DNA of 5,191 nt from Caldora sp. SIO3E6 (GCA_010672185.1 JAAHHL010000591.1:1-5191); one strand, 5' to 3'. Shown: positions 1 through 4,960, numbered from the stretch's first letter. Notes: generated by a model from the letters alone, not told the origin. Numbers and translations: made by a program.

Positions 1-2
1 TT

Positions 3-128
3 TTGATCGTCGGCACGATGATCTTTTTGGGTGCGGTAGAGCACGCTCTGCTGGTTATCCCCCTACCCGTTGCGCTGTGGGGTTGGGGCGTGCGCTCATT
101 GGATAGCGAGGCCGCAGACAAGGGCTAG
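3..128 (+). CDS. C-terminal fragment of a PuhE-like photosynthetic complex assembly protein
   Basis: An open frame enters from the left edge and stops at TAG 126-128, giving 41 residues. It reads as the end of a membrane protein: a hydrophobic stretch, then E-H-A-L-L-V-I-P-L-P, then A-L-W-G-W-G-V-R and a short polar tail. The pattern EH...PLP...LW.W near the C-terminus is what I recall for PuhE (DUF3623), a polytopic inner-membrane protein of the photosynthesis gene cluster of purple bacteria and aerobic anoxygenic phototrophs. Base composition (about 59% G+C) and codon use (gcg, ctg, ggc, gtg) differ sharply from everything to the right. PuhE is not expected in a cyanobacterium, so this piece is foreign or wrongly joined. 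The identification rests on a short segment from memory; an unrelated membrane protein is possible. Confidence 0.45.
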   Translation: MIVGTMIFLGAVEHALLVIPLPVALWGWGVRSLDSEAADKG

Positions 129-687
129 AAATTGTTGTTTCCTTTTCCTTTAAACTATCAGATATATATTTGTACACGATCCTCTCAAAATCAAATTTAC
201 TCTGGACTGATTTTGGATAAACTGAATCTATCTTGTATCGTATACTATTATATATATTACTATCAACCTTATCAAAATATTCCACTATAATATCATCATC
301 AAATTCGATTCTACTTATTTGAGCCACCATATCATCTTGATAGTTTTCTTCAAAAGAATATTGAGCATAGCCAACAATTTTGAATGGATTATTTTCTGTT
401 AATTCTCCGATATCTTCATACAGGTACTTGAATATAATCGACTCTTCCCTAGATACATTACTATTTCTAATTTCATTAAAACCACCCAAATTCACGCAAC
501 TACCATTCAAGACAAGCTGACCACCATTCTCATTGTGTTCGATAGATTGTCTCATTAAGAGCAAGGATTGAAGCATCGTTGATTTGCCACGTCCATTAAT
601 CCCTGTTAGTAAAGTTAGTTGTCCTAAAGGAAATACTGTTTCTTCTTTAAAGCATTTAAAGTTTTTTACAATTATCGCTTTGAGCAT
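55..687 (-). CDS. AAA family ATPase (AAA_15/DUF3696-like), N-terminal part only
   Basis: About the first 186 residues are genuine. An N-terminal strand typical of SMC/RecF-like ATPases (I-I-V-K-N-F-K-C-F) leads to a Walker A motif, G29-INGRGK-ST37, and then V-N-L-G-G-F-N-E-I-R at about 65-74. In DUF3696-type ATPases that segment marks the region between Walker A and the insertion domain. Signature, Walker B, switch histidine and the C-terminal domain are absent; the family usually runs to about 370-480 residues, so over half is missing. The frame stays open to 55 only because it reads antisense through the GC-rich segment; its last 24 or so residues, rich in Pro and Arg, are not family sequence. 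The ATG at 685-687 lies 3 nt after the DUF262 stop, with its Shine-Dalgarno GGAG inside the end of that gene, so translation is probably coupled. As it stands the product should be inactive. Confidence 0.85.
   Translation of the reverse strand: MLKAIIVKNFKCFKEETVFPLGQLTLLTGINGRGKSTMLQSLLLMRQSIEHNENGGQLVLNGSCVNLGGFNEIRNSNVSREESIIFKYLYEDIGELTENNPFKIVGYAQYSFEENYQDDMVAQISRIEFDDDIIVEYFDKVDSNIYNSIRYKIDSVYPKSVQSKFDFERIVYKYISDSLKEKETTISSPCLRPRYPMSARPNPTAQRVGG
110..135. other. Abrupt composition and gene junction (probable chimera or recombination point)
   Basis: At about 125-130 two unrelated sequences meet. To the left is GC-rich DNA holding the end of a proteobacterial-looking membrane protein on the + strand. 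To the right is AT-rich DNA holding the interior of an AAA ATPase on the minus strand. Both genes are interrupted within a few bases of each other, with no inverted repeat, duplication, tRNA or transposase at the seam. An assembly chimera explains this most simply; illegitimate recombination is the alternative. Confidence 0.7.
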
Positions 688-690
688 ATT

Positions 691-1806
691 TTATACATCT
701 CCTAAAATTTCTTCAGCTAGCTTAAATCTAGTATTAACCTTAGCTTTACTGCTAGTGCCATATTTTATAGAATTGAGATAATCTTGATTTTCTAATAATT
801 TAGCTAAATTATCTTTTATAGACTCTTTATGCTTTTTTAAAAAATCGTCACTGCTTACAGAAAAGAAATAAGATACAGATTCAAAAATAGCAATATTTAT
901 TCTTCCTCTAGTTTGACCTGTAGGTAAACGAAAATTCTTCCTCTCAAAGAAATCAAAGGTTAACTTCATAACTCGCTCAAAATCTTTTTTTAAATTTTCG
1001 ATTTCTGCATCTGGCATCAAATTTATTTTCCTCATTGTCTTTTCGACAAGATCACTCAAATCACCTTGATAATCTGTTTCATAATCAAAAATCTTAAAAG
1101 CTAAATACCGCAAAATAACTTCTCTATCTTTCATCCTTTTAGGTGAAATGCCATTGTCAATTGCTCTTCTAAAGTACTCTTGTTCTGACAACTCTTTAAG
1201 AAGCTTGGTTGATTGTCCTGAGAAGATACAATTTCTAACTTCTTGACGTTCAAGATTTGTCCCTCCCGTATTAATCCGATTAAAAATATCGTAAACAACT
1301 TTAACTGGTACAGAAGGTTTTATCACATATATATTGAGCTTCTTATCTTCAATTCTTGTTTGATAGTCTCCTGGTAAATTTTGCAATTGAGAAAAATTAT
1401 AGCTATTTAACTTAGGCAAAGCTTCTAAACCACTTAGTTCAAATTCATCATTAACAAATTGGTGTAACGTTGTGGTACGCTGCAAGCCATCCACTATTAT
1501 ATATTTACCTTCTACTGTTTGATTGACATACCAAGGAGGAAGGGGAAAGTTGAGAATTACAGACTCAATAAATTTACTTTTTTGCTCTGGCTTCCAAACT
1601 AAATTGCGCTGAAAATCAGGATCGATAATCAGCTTACCCCTATCATATTTTCTCATTAACTCAAAAACTGTTTGAGGATCTTCTCTAATGTCGATATCTG
1701 ATTGAGTCGGGTCATAAGGATACAATCCACAACTATCACCACCATCCTCTTCCGCAGTATCCTCATCAGTTACAATTACATTGCTATATAGTACTGTACT
1801 ATTCAT
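691..1806 (-). CDS. DUF262 domain protein (GmrSD N-terminal-like, DGQQR family)
   Basis: The product is 371 residues from the chosen ATG. The DUF262 signature appears in order: D-P-D-F-Q-R-N-L-V-W (62-71), I-V-D-G-L-Q-R-T-T-T-L (104-114) and F-N-R-I-N-T-G-G-T-N-L (175-185). This domain has a ParB/sulfiredoxin-like fold and occurs in the modification-dependent restriction enzymes GmrSD and BrxU and in SspE, where the DGQQR motif is tied to nucleotide hydrolysis or sensing. Here the motif is DGLQR. The C-terminal half is helical and charged and shows no HNH/DUF1524 nuclease motif, so any effector activity would depend on a partner, most likely the ATPase 3 nt downstream. The start at 1804-1806 is preferred over the ATG at 1893 because AAAGGAG lies 11 nt upstream of it and the extra 29 codons do not match the family. 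Function is inferred. Confidence 0.85.
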   Translation of the reverse strand: MNSTVLYSNVIVTDEDTAEEDGGDSCGLYPYDPTQSDIDIREDPQTVFELMRKYDRGKLIIDPDFQRNLVWKPEQKSKFIESVILNFPLPPWYVNQTVEGKYIIVDGLQRTTTLHQFVNDEFELSGLEALPKLNSYNFSQLQNLPGDYQTRIEDKKLNIYVIKPSVPVKVVYDIFNRINTGGTNLERQEVRNCIFSGQSTKLLKELSEQEYFRRAIDNGISPKRMKDREVILRYLAFKIFDYETDYQGDLSDLVEKTMRKINLMPDAEIENLKKDFERVMKLTFDFFERKNFRLPTGQTRGRINIAIFESVSYFFSVSSDDFLKKHKESIKDNLAKLLENQDYLNSIKYGTSSKAKVNTRFKLAEEILGDV

Positions 1807-1910
1807 TTGTTCAATTACTCCTTTCTCGCGGGTGTTATTGACAATTGCGACTATAGTCATAGTAAGCCGACTAAGCTCTGGGTTCAACAGCATTCACAAC
1901 TGTTGCTGCA

Positions 1911-1947
1911 TCTCTTCTCTGTGTTTTCTGAGCCTCTGTGGTTCATT
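1911..1947. repeat. Dispersed cyanobacterial-type repeat (CTCTGTG...CCTCTGTGGTTCATT)
   Basis: The segment has the form CTCTTCTCTGTG...GAGCCTCTGTGGTTCATT. It matches, from memory, a short sequence seen in many copies between genes of filamentous cyanobacteria (usually CTCTGTGTCCTCTGCG.CTCTG.GGTTC). It directly abuts the inverted-repeat element that begins at 1951. It has no coding sense of its own. That it is multi-copy cannot be shown from this window. Confidence 0.4.
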
Positions 1948-1950
1948 ATT

Positions 1951-2136
1951 TTGGGTCTTCCGTAGTTGGTGTGCTAAATTGTTAGTTTGAGTTGGCAAAG
2001 TATTAACAGCAATAGCTTTAGCCATTTATTACCGAATTTCAAAGAGTTTTGAGTGACTTAAGAGCTACAGTCCTTGTGTTGCAAGTTTTATGAGCTATTA
2101 AATTTGACAGTTTAGCACAACGTACGGAAGACCCAA
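1951..2136. mobile_element. 186-bp inverted-repeat element (MITE-like or IS remnant) at the DUF4276 3' end
   Basis: The two ends form long imperfect inverted repeats. Both begin TTGGGTCTTCCGTA (1951-1964, and the complement of 2123-2136), continue with GTTG and TGCTAAA allowing small gaps, and decay after about 35 nt. The roughly 110 bp between the arms encodes no transposase. The right end coincides exactly with the point (codon 126/127) where the DUF4276 product stops resembling its family, which supports insertion. Flanking bases give only a 3-bp match, ATT at 1948-1950 and 2137-2139, so a target duplication is not convincing. The missing gene end is not found to the left, so the locus also suffered a deletion or a second rearrangement. 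A non-autonomous element is the best reading; the IS family is not recognised. Confidence 0.6.
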
Positions 2137-2512
2137 ATTTTTTTAGTGTATCAATATCAGCAATGAACATAGCCTCCATTGCTTGAACCATTAGATGGCA
2201 ATGAGTATCATCAACGTTAGATGAATCCCAATTATCCCTAGATTTTAAATGTTCCCAAGGCAGTTTGTTGACTGCTGCTTCTGAATCAACAAGTAGCATA
2301 TTGAAAGCATCAGGGTAATCTTCTAAAGCATTTTTGAAAGACCTGAAAGCATTATTGCGGGAACCACAAACAATGATATCCCATTTGATTCTTTTATTCC
2401 GCGCTATATACACAAGGTTTTTCAAGAAACCGCTAAATCCTTGCCGAATTTTCCTTTTGGTATCCCTATCATCTCCACCCCCTTCTATATAAATACGAAT
2501 TTCTTTTACCAT
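2039..2512 (-). CDS. DUF4276 family protein (TOPRIM/RloB-like partner of AAA ATPase), 3' end disrupted
   Basis: The first 126 residues are a clear DUF4276 N-terminus: I-R-I-Y-I-E-G-G-G-D (residues 5-14), L-L-V-D-S-E (73-78), N-W-D (94-96) and H-L-M-V-Q-A-M-E-A (106-114). The acidic positions E10, D76 and E78 fit the TOPRIM-like metal-binding pattern expected for this family. Family members usually have about 200 residues. Here sequence after K-K-F (124-126) is encoded by the inverted-repeat element and does not resemble the family, ending at a chance stop (2039-2041). The ATG at 2510-2512 overlaps the stop of the upstream ATPase gene by 7 bp, a typical operon overlap implying coupled translation and complex formation. 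By analogy with OLD, PARIS and AbiL, the pair would be a sensor ATPase with a TOPRIM effector, but this copy has probably lost its C-terminal third. Confidence 0.85.
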   Translation of the reverse strand: MVKEIRIYIEGGGDDRDTKRKIRQGFSGFLKNLVYIARNKRIKWDIIVCGSRNNAFRSFKNALEDYPDAFNMLLVDSEAAVNKLPWEHLKSRDNWDSSNVDDTHCHLMVQAMEAMFIADIDTLKKFGSSVRCAKLSNLIAHKTCNTRTVALKSLKTL

Positions 2513-3714
2513 CGTGTACCACCAATCTCACCCATGCTCCATAGTTCACCTAAAGAATAATTTTCCAGCCACTTTTTGAGTCGTTCAGGCTCAAGACTAC
2601 GTAGATGAGTTCCTGCATAATCTCGCTCACATACTAAAACTGATTCAGGGGGAAGTGAGGAAACTAAAGCCTCAGAGTGAGTGGTAACAATTAACTGTGT
2701 TCGTCCAGAGGCTTCGACTAGCAAGTCAGCAATAGTAGACATCATATCAGGATGTAAGCCAATCTCTGGTTCTTCAATACATACAAGTGGAGGTGGGGTT
2801 GGATCAAGGAGTAAAGCCAGCAAGAATAGATAGTGAAGCGTACCGTCTGATAAACGGGTTGCTGGAATTGGCTGAATTAAACCTTCCTCACGAATAAATA
2901 TCTGGACTGTACCGCCGTAAATCTTTACACTAAGCTCTTCTGCTTCATCAAAAAACTTCTTGAGTTTTTCGATTATCTCTCTACTTCCTAACTGGTGTTC
3001 TAAATTATTTAAAACCAGTCCAAGGTTACTGCCATCTTCTAGCAAAGGATGTTCAGGCAAGTCAGTTTTTTGGGGCATCCTTGGTTCAGAATTACGCCCC
3101 ATATGCCAATCTCGATAGAGGCTAATTTTAGAAAATTCTTTACCTAGGTATGTAAGTTCTGGATACTGGTATGGATCTTTTCTCTGAGACAAAACAGACT
3201 GATCTGGTATGAGTTCCTCTCGACGAAGACGGCGTTCACTCCTGTCAATGGTTGTACCAGCTTTACTGTCTGCTTTAGTTTTTACATTTAAAACAGGACG
3301 CCCCTGTTGGTAACGATAGAAAAAATAGGGTTGGCTTTCACCGTCATTAGGACGTTCATTTTCTACTGCTTCGTCTATCAGTTCCAGTCTCTGACTGTTA
3401 GAAGTAAATCCCACCCGATAACGTAGTGGCATGACTCCTTCTGGATAATCTACAATAGCCTCAATCTCAGCTATAGGAAGCTCCTTTGTACCTTTCCAAA
3501 GCCACTCACTGATTCCTCCCCCTTTGCGAATTGGAGCAGTTAAATCTGTAGGTGTTGCTTTCAAGAGTCCCATCGCTTCGATGAAGTTCGACTTGCCAGA
3601 TGCATTGGGGCCAATCAGCACATTTAAGGATTGCAGTTCGATTTCTTCACCTTCGCCTCCGTAGGACAGGAAGTTTTGTAGTCGCAGAGTGCGGATAAAC
3701 CTTTTGCCTTCCAT
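2506..3714 (-). CDS. AAA family ATPase (AAA_21, OLD/RecF-like), intact
   Basis: The 402-residue product looks complete. The N-terminus has the strand L-R-L-Q-N-F-L-S-Y followed by Walker A, G35-PNASGK-SN43. An insertion region rich in charged residues spans about 100-260. The C-terminal lobe has an ABC-type signature, R-L-S-D-G-T at 287-292, Walker B ending V-C-I-E-E-P-E (311-317) with the catalytic glutamates, the following G-L-H-P, and the switch histidine in V-T-T-H-S-E (343-348). These make it a cytosolic P-loop ATPase of the SMC/Rad50-like class that dimerises around ATP. It has no fused TOPRIM domain; the overlapping DUF4276 gene supplies it separately, as in two-gene relatives of OLD. 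The start has a modest Shine-Dalgarno (AGGTAG, 5 nt upstream). Among the minus-strand ATPases this is the only intact one. A defence role is inferred from architecture. Confidence 0.9.
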   Translation of the reverse strand: MEGKRFIRTLRLQNFLSYGGEGEEIELQSLNVLIGPNASGKSNFIEAMGLLKATPTDLTAPIRKGGGISEWLWKGTKELPIAEIEAIVDYPEGVMPLRYRVGFTSNSQRLELIDEAVENERPNDGESQPYFFYRYQQGRPVLNVKTKADSKAGTTIDRSERRLRREELIPDQSVLSQRKDPYQYPELTYLGKEFSKISLYRDWHMGRNSEPRMPQKTDLPEHPLLEDGSNLGLVLNNLEHQLGSREIIEKLKKFFDEAEELSVKIYGGTVQIFIREEGLIQPIPATRLSDGTLHYLFLLALLLDPTPPPLVCIEEPEIGLHPDMMSTIADLLVEASGRTQLIVTTHSEALVSSLPPESVLVCERDYAGTHLRSLEPERLKKWLENYSLGELWSMGEIGGTRW

Positions 3715-3753
3715 TTGTACTACCTGTTAAAAGTGCAGGTTTATGTGTGTGTC

Positions 3754-3766
3754 TCCATAGATTATA
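3754..3766 (-). promoter_or_regulatory. Putative sigma70-type promoter -10 region for the ATPase-DUF4276 operon
   Basis: On the minus strand a consensus TATAAT is read from 3766 to 3761, about 47 nt before the ATPase ATG, giving a leader of roughly 40 nt. The -35 position (about 3784-3789) holds only CATTAA, so the promoter relies on the -10 box. There is no other strong candidate between 3715 and 3835. Confidence 0.45.
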
Positions 3767-3825
3767 GAAGCCTACAAGAGATTTTAATGGGGTGGAGAAA
3801 AGCTTGTTTAGACTAAGACAAGAAA

Positions 3826-3833
3826 GCGATCGC
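3826..3833. repeat. HIP1 octameric palindrome GCGATCGC
   Basis: This is the exact HIP1 sequence, which is hugely over-represented in most cyanobacterial genomes. It lies in the non-coding spacer between the ATPase operon and the tRNA remnant. One copy in a window of this size is expected for Nostocales and supports the taxonomic assignment. Confidence 0.8.
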
Positions 3834-3874
3834 ACTTCAAGGCATACTTAGAACTTATGTACTATACAAGTAAA

Positions 3875-3916
3875 TGGACACAACTGGACTCGAACCAGTG
3901 ACCCCTAGGATGTCAA
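3875..3916 (-). pseudogene. 3' half of a tRNA-Val(GAC) gene
   Basis: Read on the minus strand, this has a full tRNA 3' half: a 7-nt anticodon loop TTGACAT with anticodon GAC (complement of 3912-3914) and U33 and A37 in place, anticodon 3' stem CCTAG, variable loop GGGTC, T-stem ACTGG/CCAGT around loop TTCGAGT, acceptor 3' strand TGTGTCC and discriminator A. No CCA is encoded, which is normal for cyanobacteria. The 5' half is missing: the bases before the loop (TTACT) pair poorly with CCTAG, no normal D-arm is present, and GGACACA is not found. Five pairs of the acceptor could form with CTACACA (complement of 3931-3937), but that would give a tRNA without a D-arm. A 3' tRNA half is the usual footprint of an integrase attachment site, although no integrase is in view. 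Confidence 0.65.
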
Positions 3917-3980
3917 AGTAACCCGCATCATGTGTAGAGCTCAGAGGACTTTGGTTCAGCAGCCGCAGTCGATGTTTCTA

Positions 3981-4000
3981 CTAAATTAACTTAGTATAGG
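3981..4000 (+). promoter_or_regulatory. Possible promoter/operator of the toxin-antitoxin operon
   Basis: An imperfect palindrome, CTAAATTAACTTAG (3981-3994, 12 of 14 positions symmetric), overlaps a possible -10 box (TAGTAT or TATAGG, 3992-4000). It lies 22-41 nt before the antitoxin start. Phd/YefM antitoxins repress their own operons by binding palindromes at the promoter, so position and symmetry fit autoregulation. The TGTACA core known from E. coli yefM is absent. Confidence 0.3.
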
Positions 4001-4021
4001 TTTAAAGGACAAGTAAAGCTT

Positions 4022-4336
4022 ATGCTATCTATTCAACAGAGCTACTCATACGCAAAAGCTAGAGAATGTCTGCCTAGTCTTTTAGACCAGGTAACGGACA
4101 ACAATGAAGTTGTGGTCATCACCAGAACCAATAAACCTGATGTAGCAATAATTGCCAAGGATGAACTCTCTAGCTTATTGGAGACAGTCTATTTATTGAA
4201 ATCCCCAGCCAATGCCCAGCGTTTGCTCACAGCATTATCTGAGTCCAAGCAAGAAGATACGCAACCAGCTTTAACTCAGACAGTCGATGGGCTTTTAGAG
4301 GAGTTAGGCATTGAGCAAAAAGAAAAAGCGCAATAG
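4022..4336 (+). CDS. Type II antitoxin, Phd/YefM family
   Basis: The 104-residue product starts with the Phd/YefM DNA-binding fold: Y-S-Y-A-K-A-R-E-C-L-P-S-L-L-D-Q-V (8-24), then V-V-V-I-T-R-T-N-K-P-D-V-A-I-I (30-44), then the helix E-L-S-S-L-L-E-T-V-Y-L-L-K-S-P (48-62) that marks YefM proteins. The tail, about 75-104, is acidic and probably disordered until it wraps the toxin. At 104 residues it is somewhat longer than E. coli YefM. It binds and neutralises the toxin encoded immediately downstream and is expected to repress the operon. The ATG at 4022 has AAAGGA about 12 nt upstream. It overlaps the toxin gene by 26 bp, a coupling that favours antitoxin-first translation. Confidence 0.92.
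   Translation: MLSIQQSYSYAKARECLPSLLDQVTDNNEVVVITRTNKPDVAIIAKDELSSLLETVYLLKSPANAQRLLTALSESKQEDTQPALTQTVDGLLEELGIEQKEKAQ
4298..4303 (+). promoter_or_regulatory. Shine-Dalgarno that fixes the TTG start of the toxin
   Basis: GAGGAG lies inside the antitoxin gene, 7 nt before the TTG at 4311. It is the strongest ribosome-binding site of the operon and the reason for choosing a TTG start. Initiation at this rare codon from within the antitoxin reading frame would keep toxin yield below antitoxin yield. Confidence 0.65.
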
Positions 4337-4625
4337 CTCAGAAGAAGATTTCCAGAACGTAACTGCTTATATTCCCATCTTCAAGCAGCAATTCAGAGAA
4401 GATTTAGGTTGGTGGTATAGAACTGAGGTAAAAAAAGCTTTCAAAGTTATTGACCTAGTAGAAGCTATTCTAGAAAACCCCTTCATGGGCATAGGCAAGC
4501 CGGAACCTTTGAAATATTTAGATTCCAATACCTGGTCAAGAAGGATTGATCTAGAGCATAGATTAGTTTACAGGGTCACACAGCAGCGAATTTATTTTTT
4601 ACAGGCTCGTTATCACTACGATTGA
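4311..4625 (+). CDS. Type II toxin, Txe/YoeB family mRNA interferase
   Basis: Residues about 20-104 align with the whole YoeB fold. Conserved blocks are G-I-G-K-P-E-P-L-K (60-68), W-S-R-R-I-D-L-E-H-R-L-V-Y (75-87) and the C-terminal R-Y-H-Y (100-103). Residues corresponding to E. coli YoeB E46, R65, H83 and Y84 are all present, as E65, R84, H102 and Y103, so the enzyme should be active in ribosome-dependent mRNA cleavage. The start is TTG at 4311: AGAGGAG (4297-4303) lies 7 nt upstream and no ATG or GTG start precedes the core in frame. This gives a lysine-rich N-terminal extension of roughly 20 residues compared with E. coli YoeB. The product ends in a single Asp after the usual terminal H-Y. 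It forms one operon with the antitoxin. Confidence 0.92.
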   Translation: MSKKKKRNSSEEDFQNVTAYIPIFKQQFREDLGWWYRTEVKKAFKVIDLVEAILENPFMGIGKPEPLKYLDSNTWSRRIDLEHRLVYRVTQQRIYFLQARYHYD

Positions 4626-4652
4626 TAAAACTGGGGAGTTGAGCAATAAACT

Positions 4653-4742
4653 ATGGCATACAGTGATTTTAAAACCTTGTTGAAAGTCACAACTGCATTT
4701 GAGTTAACAGTAGTTTGGGGTTGCAGTAGCTATTGGTGTTAA
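4653..4742 (+). pseudogene. N-terminal remnant of a cyanobacterial protein beginning MAYSDF
   Basis: A 29-codon frame begins 27 nt after the toxin stop, with GGGGAG (4633-4638) upstream of its ATG. Its start, M-A-Y-S-D-F-K-T-L-L-K-V-T-T-A-F-E-L-T-V-V, resembles from memory the start of a family of roughly 200-residue cyanobacterial proteins of unclear function, possibly PD-(D/E)XK nuclease-like. After about residue 21 the sequence becomes low-grade (W-G-C-S-S-Y-W-C) and stops, shortly before the palindrome cluster. It is best read as the broken 5' end of such a gene, truncated by repeat insertion or deletion. A chance frame cannot be excluded. Confidence 0.4.
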
Positions 4743-4764
4743 CTTAAGGTAAAATTCATGCCCC

Positions 4765-4885
4765 GCAAGGAACTTAAGTTCCTTGCTAATAGCTAAAGTC
4801 ATCTAAAGATGACTCAATCGGCAAAAAACATATTTAGTCCACTTTAAGTGGACTTGAGCTATTAGCCCAGAACTTAAGTTCTGGG
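4765..4885. repeat. REP/BIME-like composite of four palindromes
   Basis: Four hairpins lie within 121 bp. A perfect 22-bp palindrome spans 4765-4786 and a perfect 20-bp palindrome spans 4866-4885; both share the core GAACTTAAGTTC with different outer stems. Between them are AGTCATCT-aa-AGATGACT (4797-4814) and AGTCCACTT-t-AAGTGGACT (4836-4854). A 10-bp stem, GCTAATAGCT (4785-4794) with AGCTATTAGC (4857-4866), encloses the two inner hairpins and touches the outer ones, so the region can fold into a cloverleaf or cruciform. The organisation resembles REP pairs mobilised by RAYT (REP-associated tyrosine, IS200/IS605-related) transposases, but no transposase is present here. Confidence 0.7.
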
Positions 4886-4952
4886 TGGATTCAGCACAGA
4901 ATCACTAGTGCAGCAGGCATGAAAATAAGCCGCTAGTTAAAAAAGATGAAAA

Positions 4953-4960
4953 AGCTTACT
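4953..4960 (+). repeat. Left copy of 8-bp target-site duplication AGCTTACT
   Basis: AGCTTACT directly precedes the left inverted repeat at 4961 and is repeated exactly at 5111-5118 directly after the right inverted repeat. This arrangement is the signature of a transposition event with an 8-bp staggered cut. Confidence 0.85.

Noticed and set aside
55..126. C-terminal Pro/Arg-rich tail of the truncated ATPase
   Set aside because: It is the antisense of the GC-rich PuhE-like coding segment and not family sequence.
584..781. 65-codon + strand frame
   Set aside because: It lies antisense to the ATPase and DUF262 genes and has no recognisable content.
1807..1893. 29-codon N-terminal extension of the DUF262 gene to an ATG at 1893
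   Set aside because: There is no ribosome-binding site at 1893, the extension does not match the family, and AAAGGAG lies before the ATG at 1806. A 10-bp palindrome, GACTATAGTC (1849-1858), here is more likely leader or operator sequence, but too weak to list.
1885..1905. Hairpin CAACAG...CTGTTG as a terminator
   Set aside because: A 6-bp stem with a 9-nt loop and no T run on either strand is too weak to call.
1781..1990. 69-codon + strand frame with hydrophobic residues
   Set aside because: It runs antisense across the DUF262 start and repeats, with no ribosome-binding site and no family resemblance.
1894..2025. 43-codon minus-strand frame (MAKAIAVNTL...) crossing the left inverted repeat and the dispersed repeat
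   Set aside because: No Shine-Dalgarno precedes it and most of its length is repeat sequence; it is probably a chance frame.
3647..3835. 62-codon minus-strand frame upstream of the ATPase
   Set aside because: It overlaps the ATPase start out of frame and covers the promoter and HIP1 site; it looks like a shadow.
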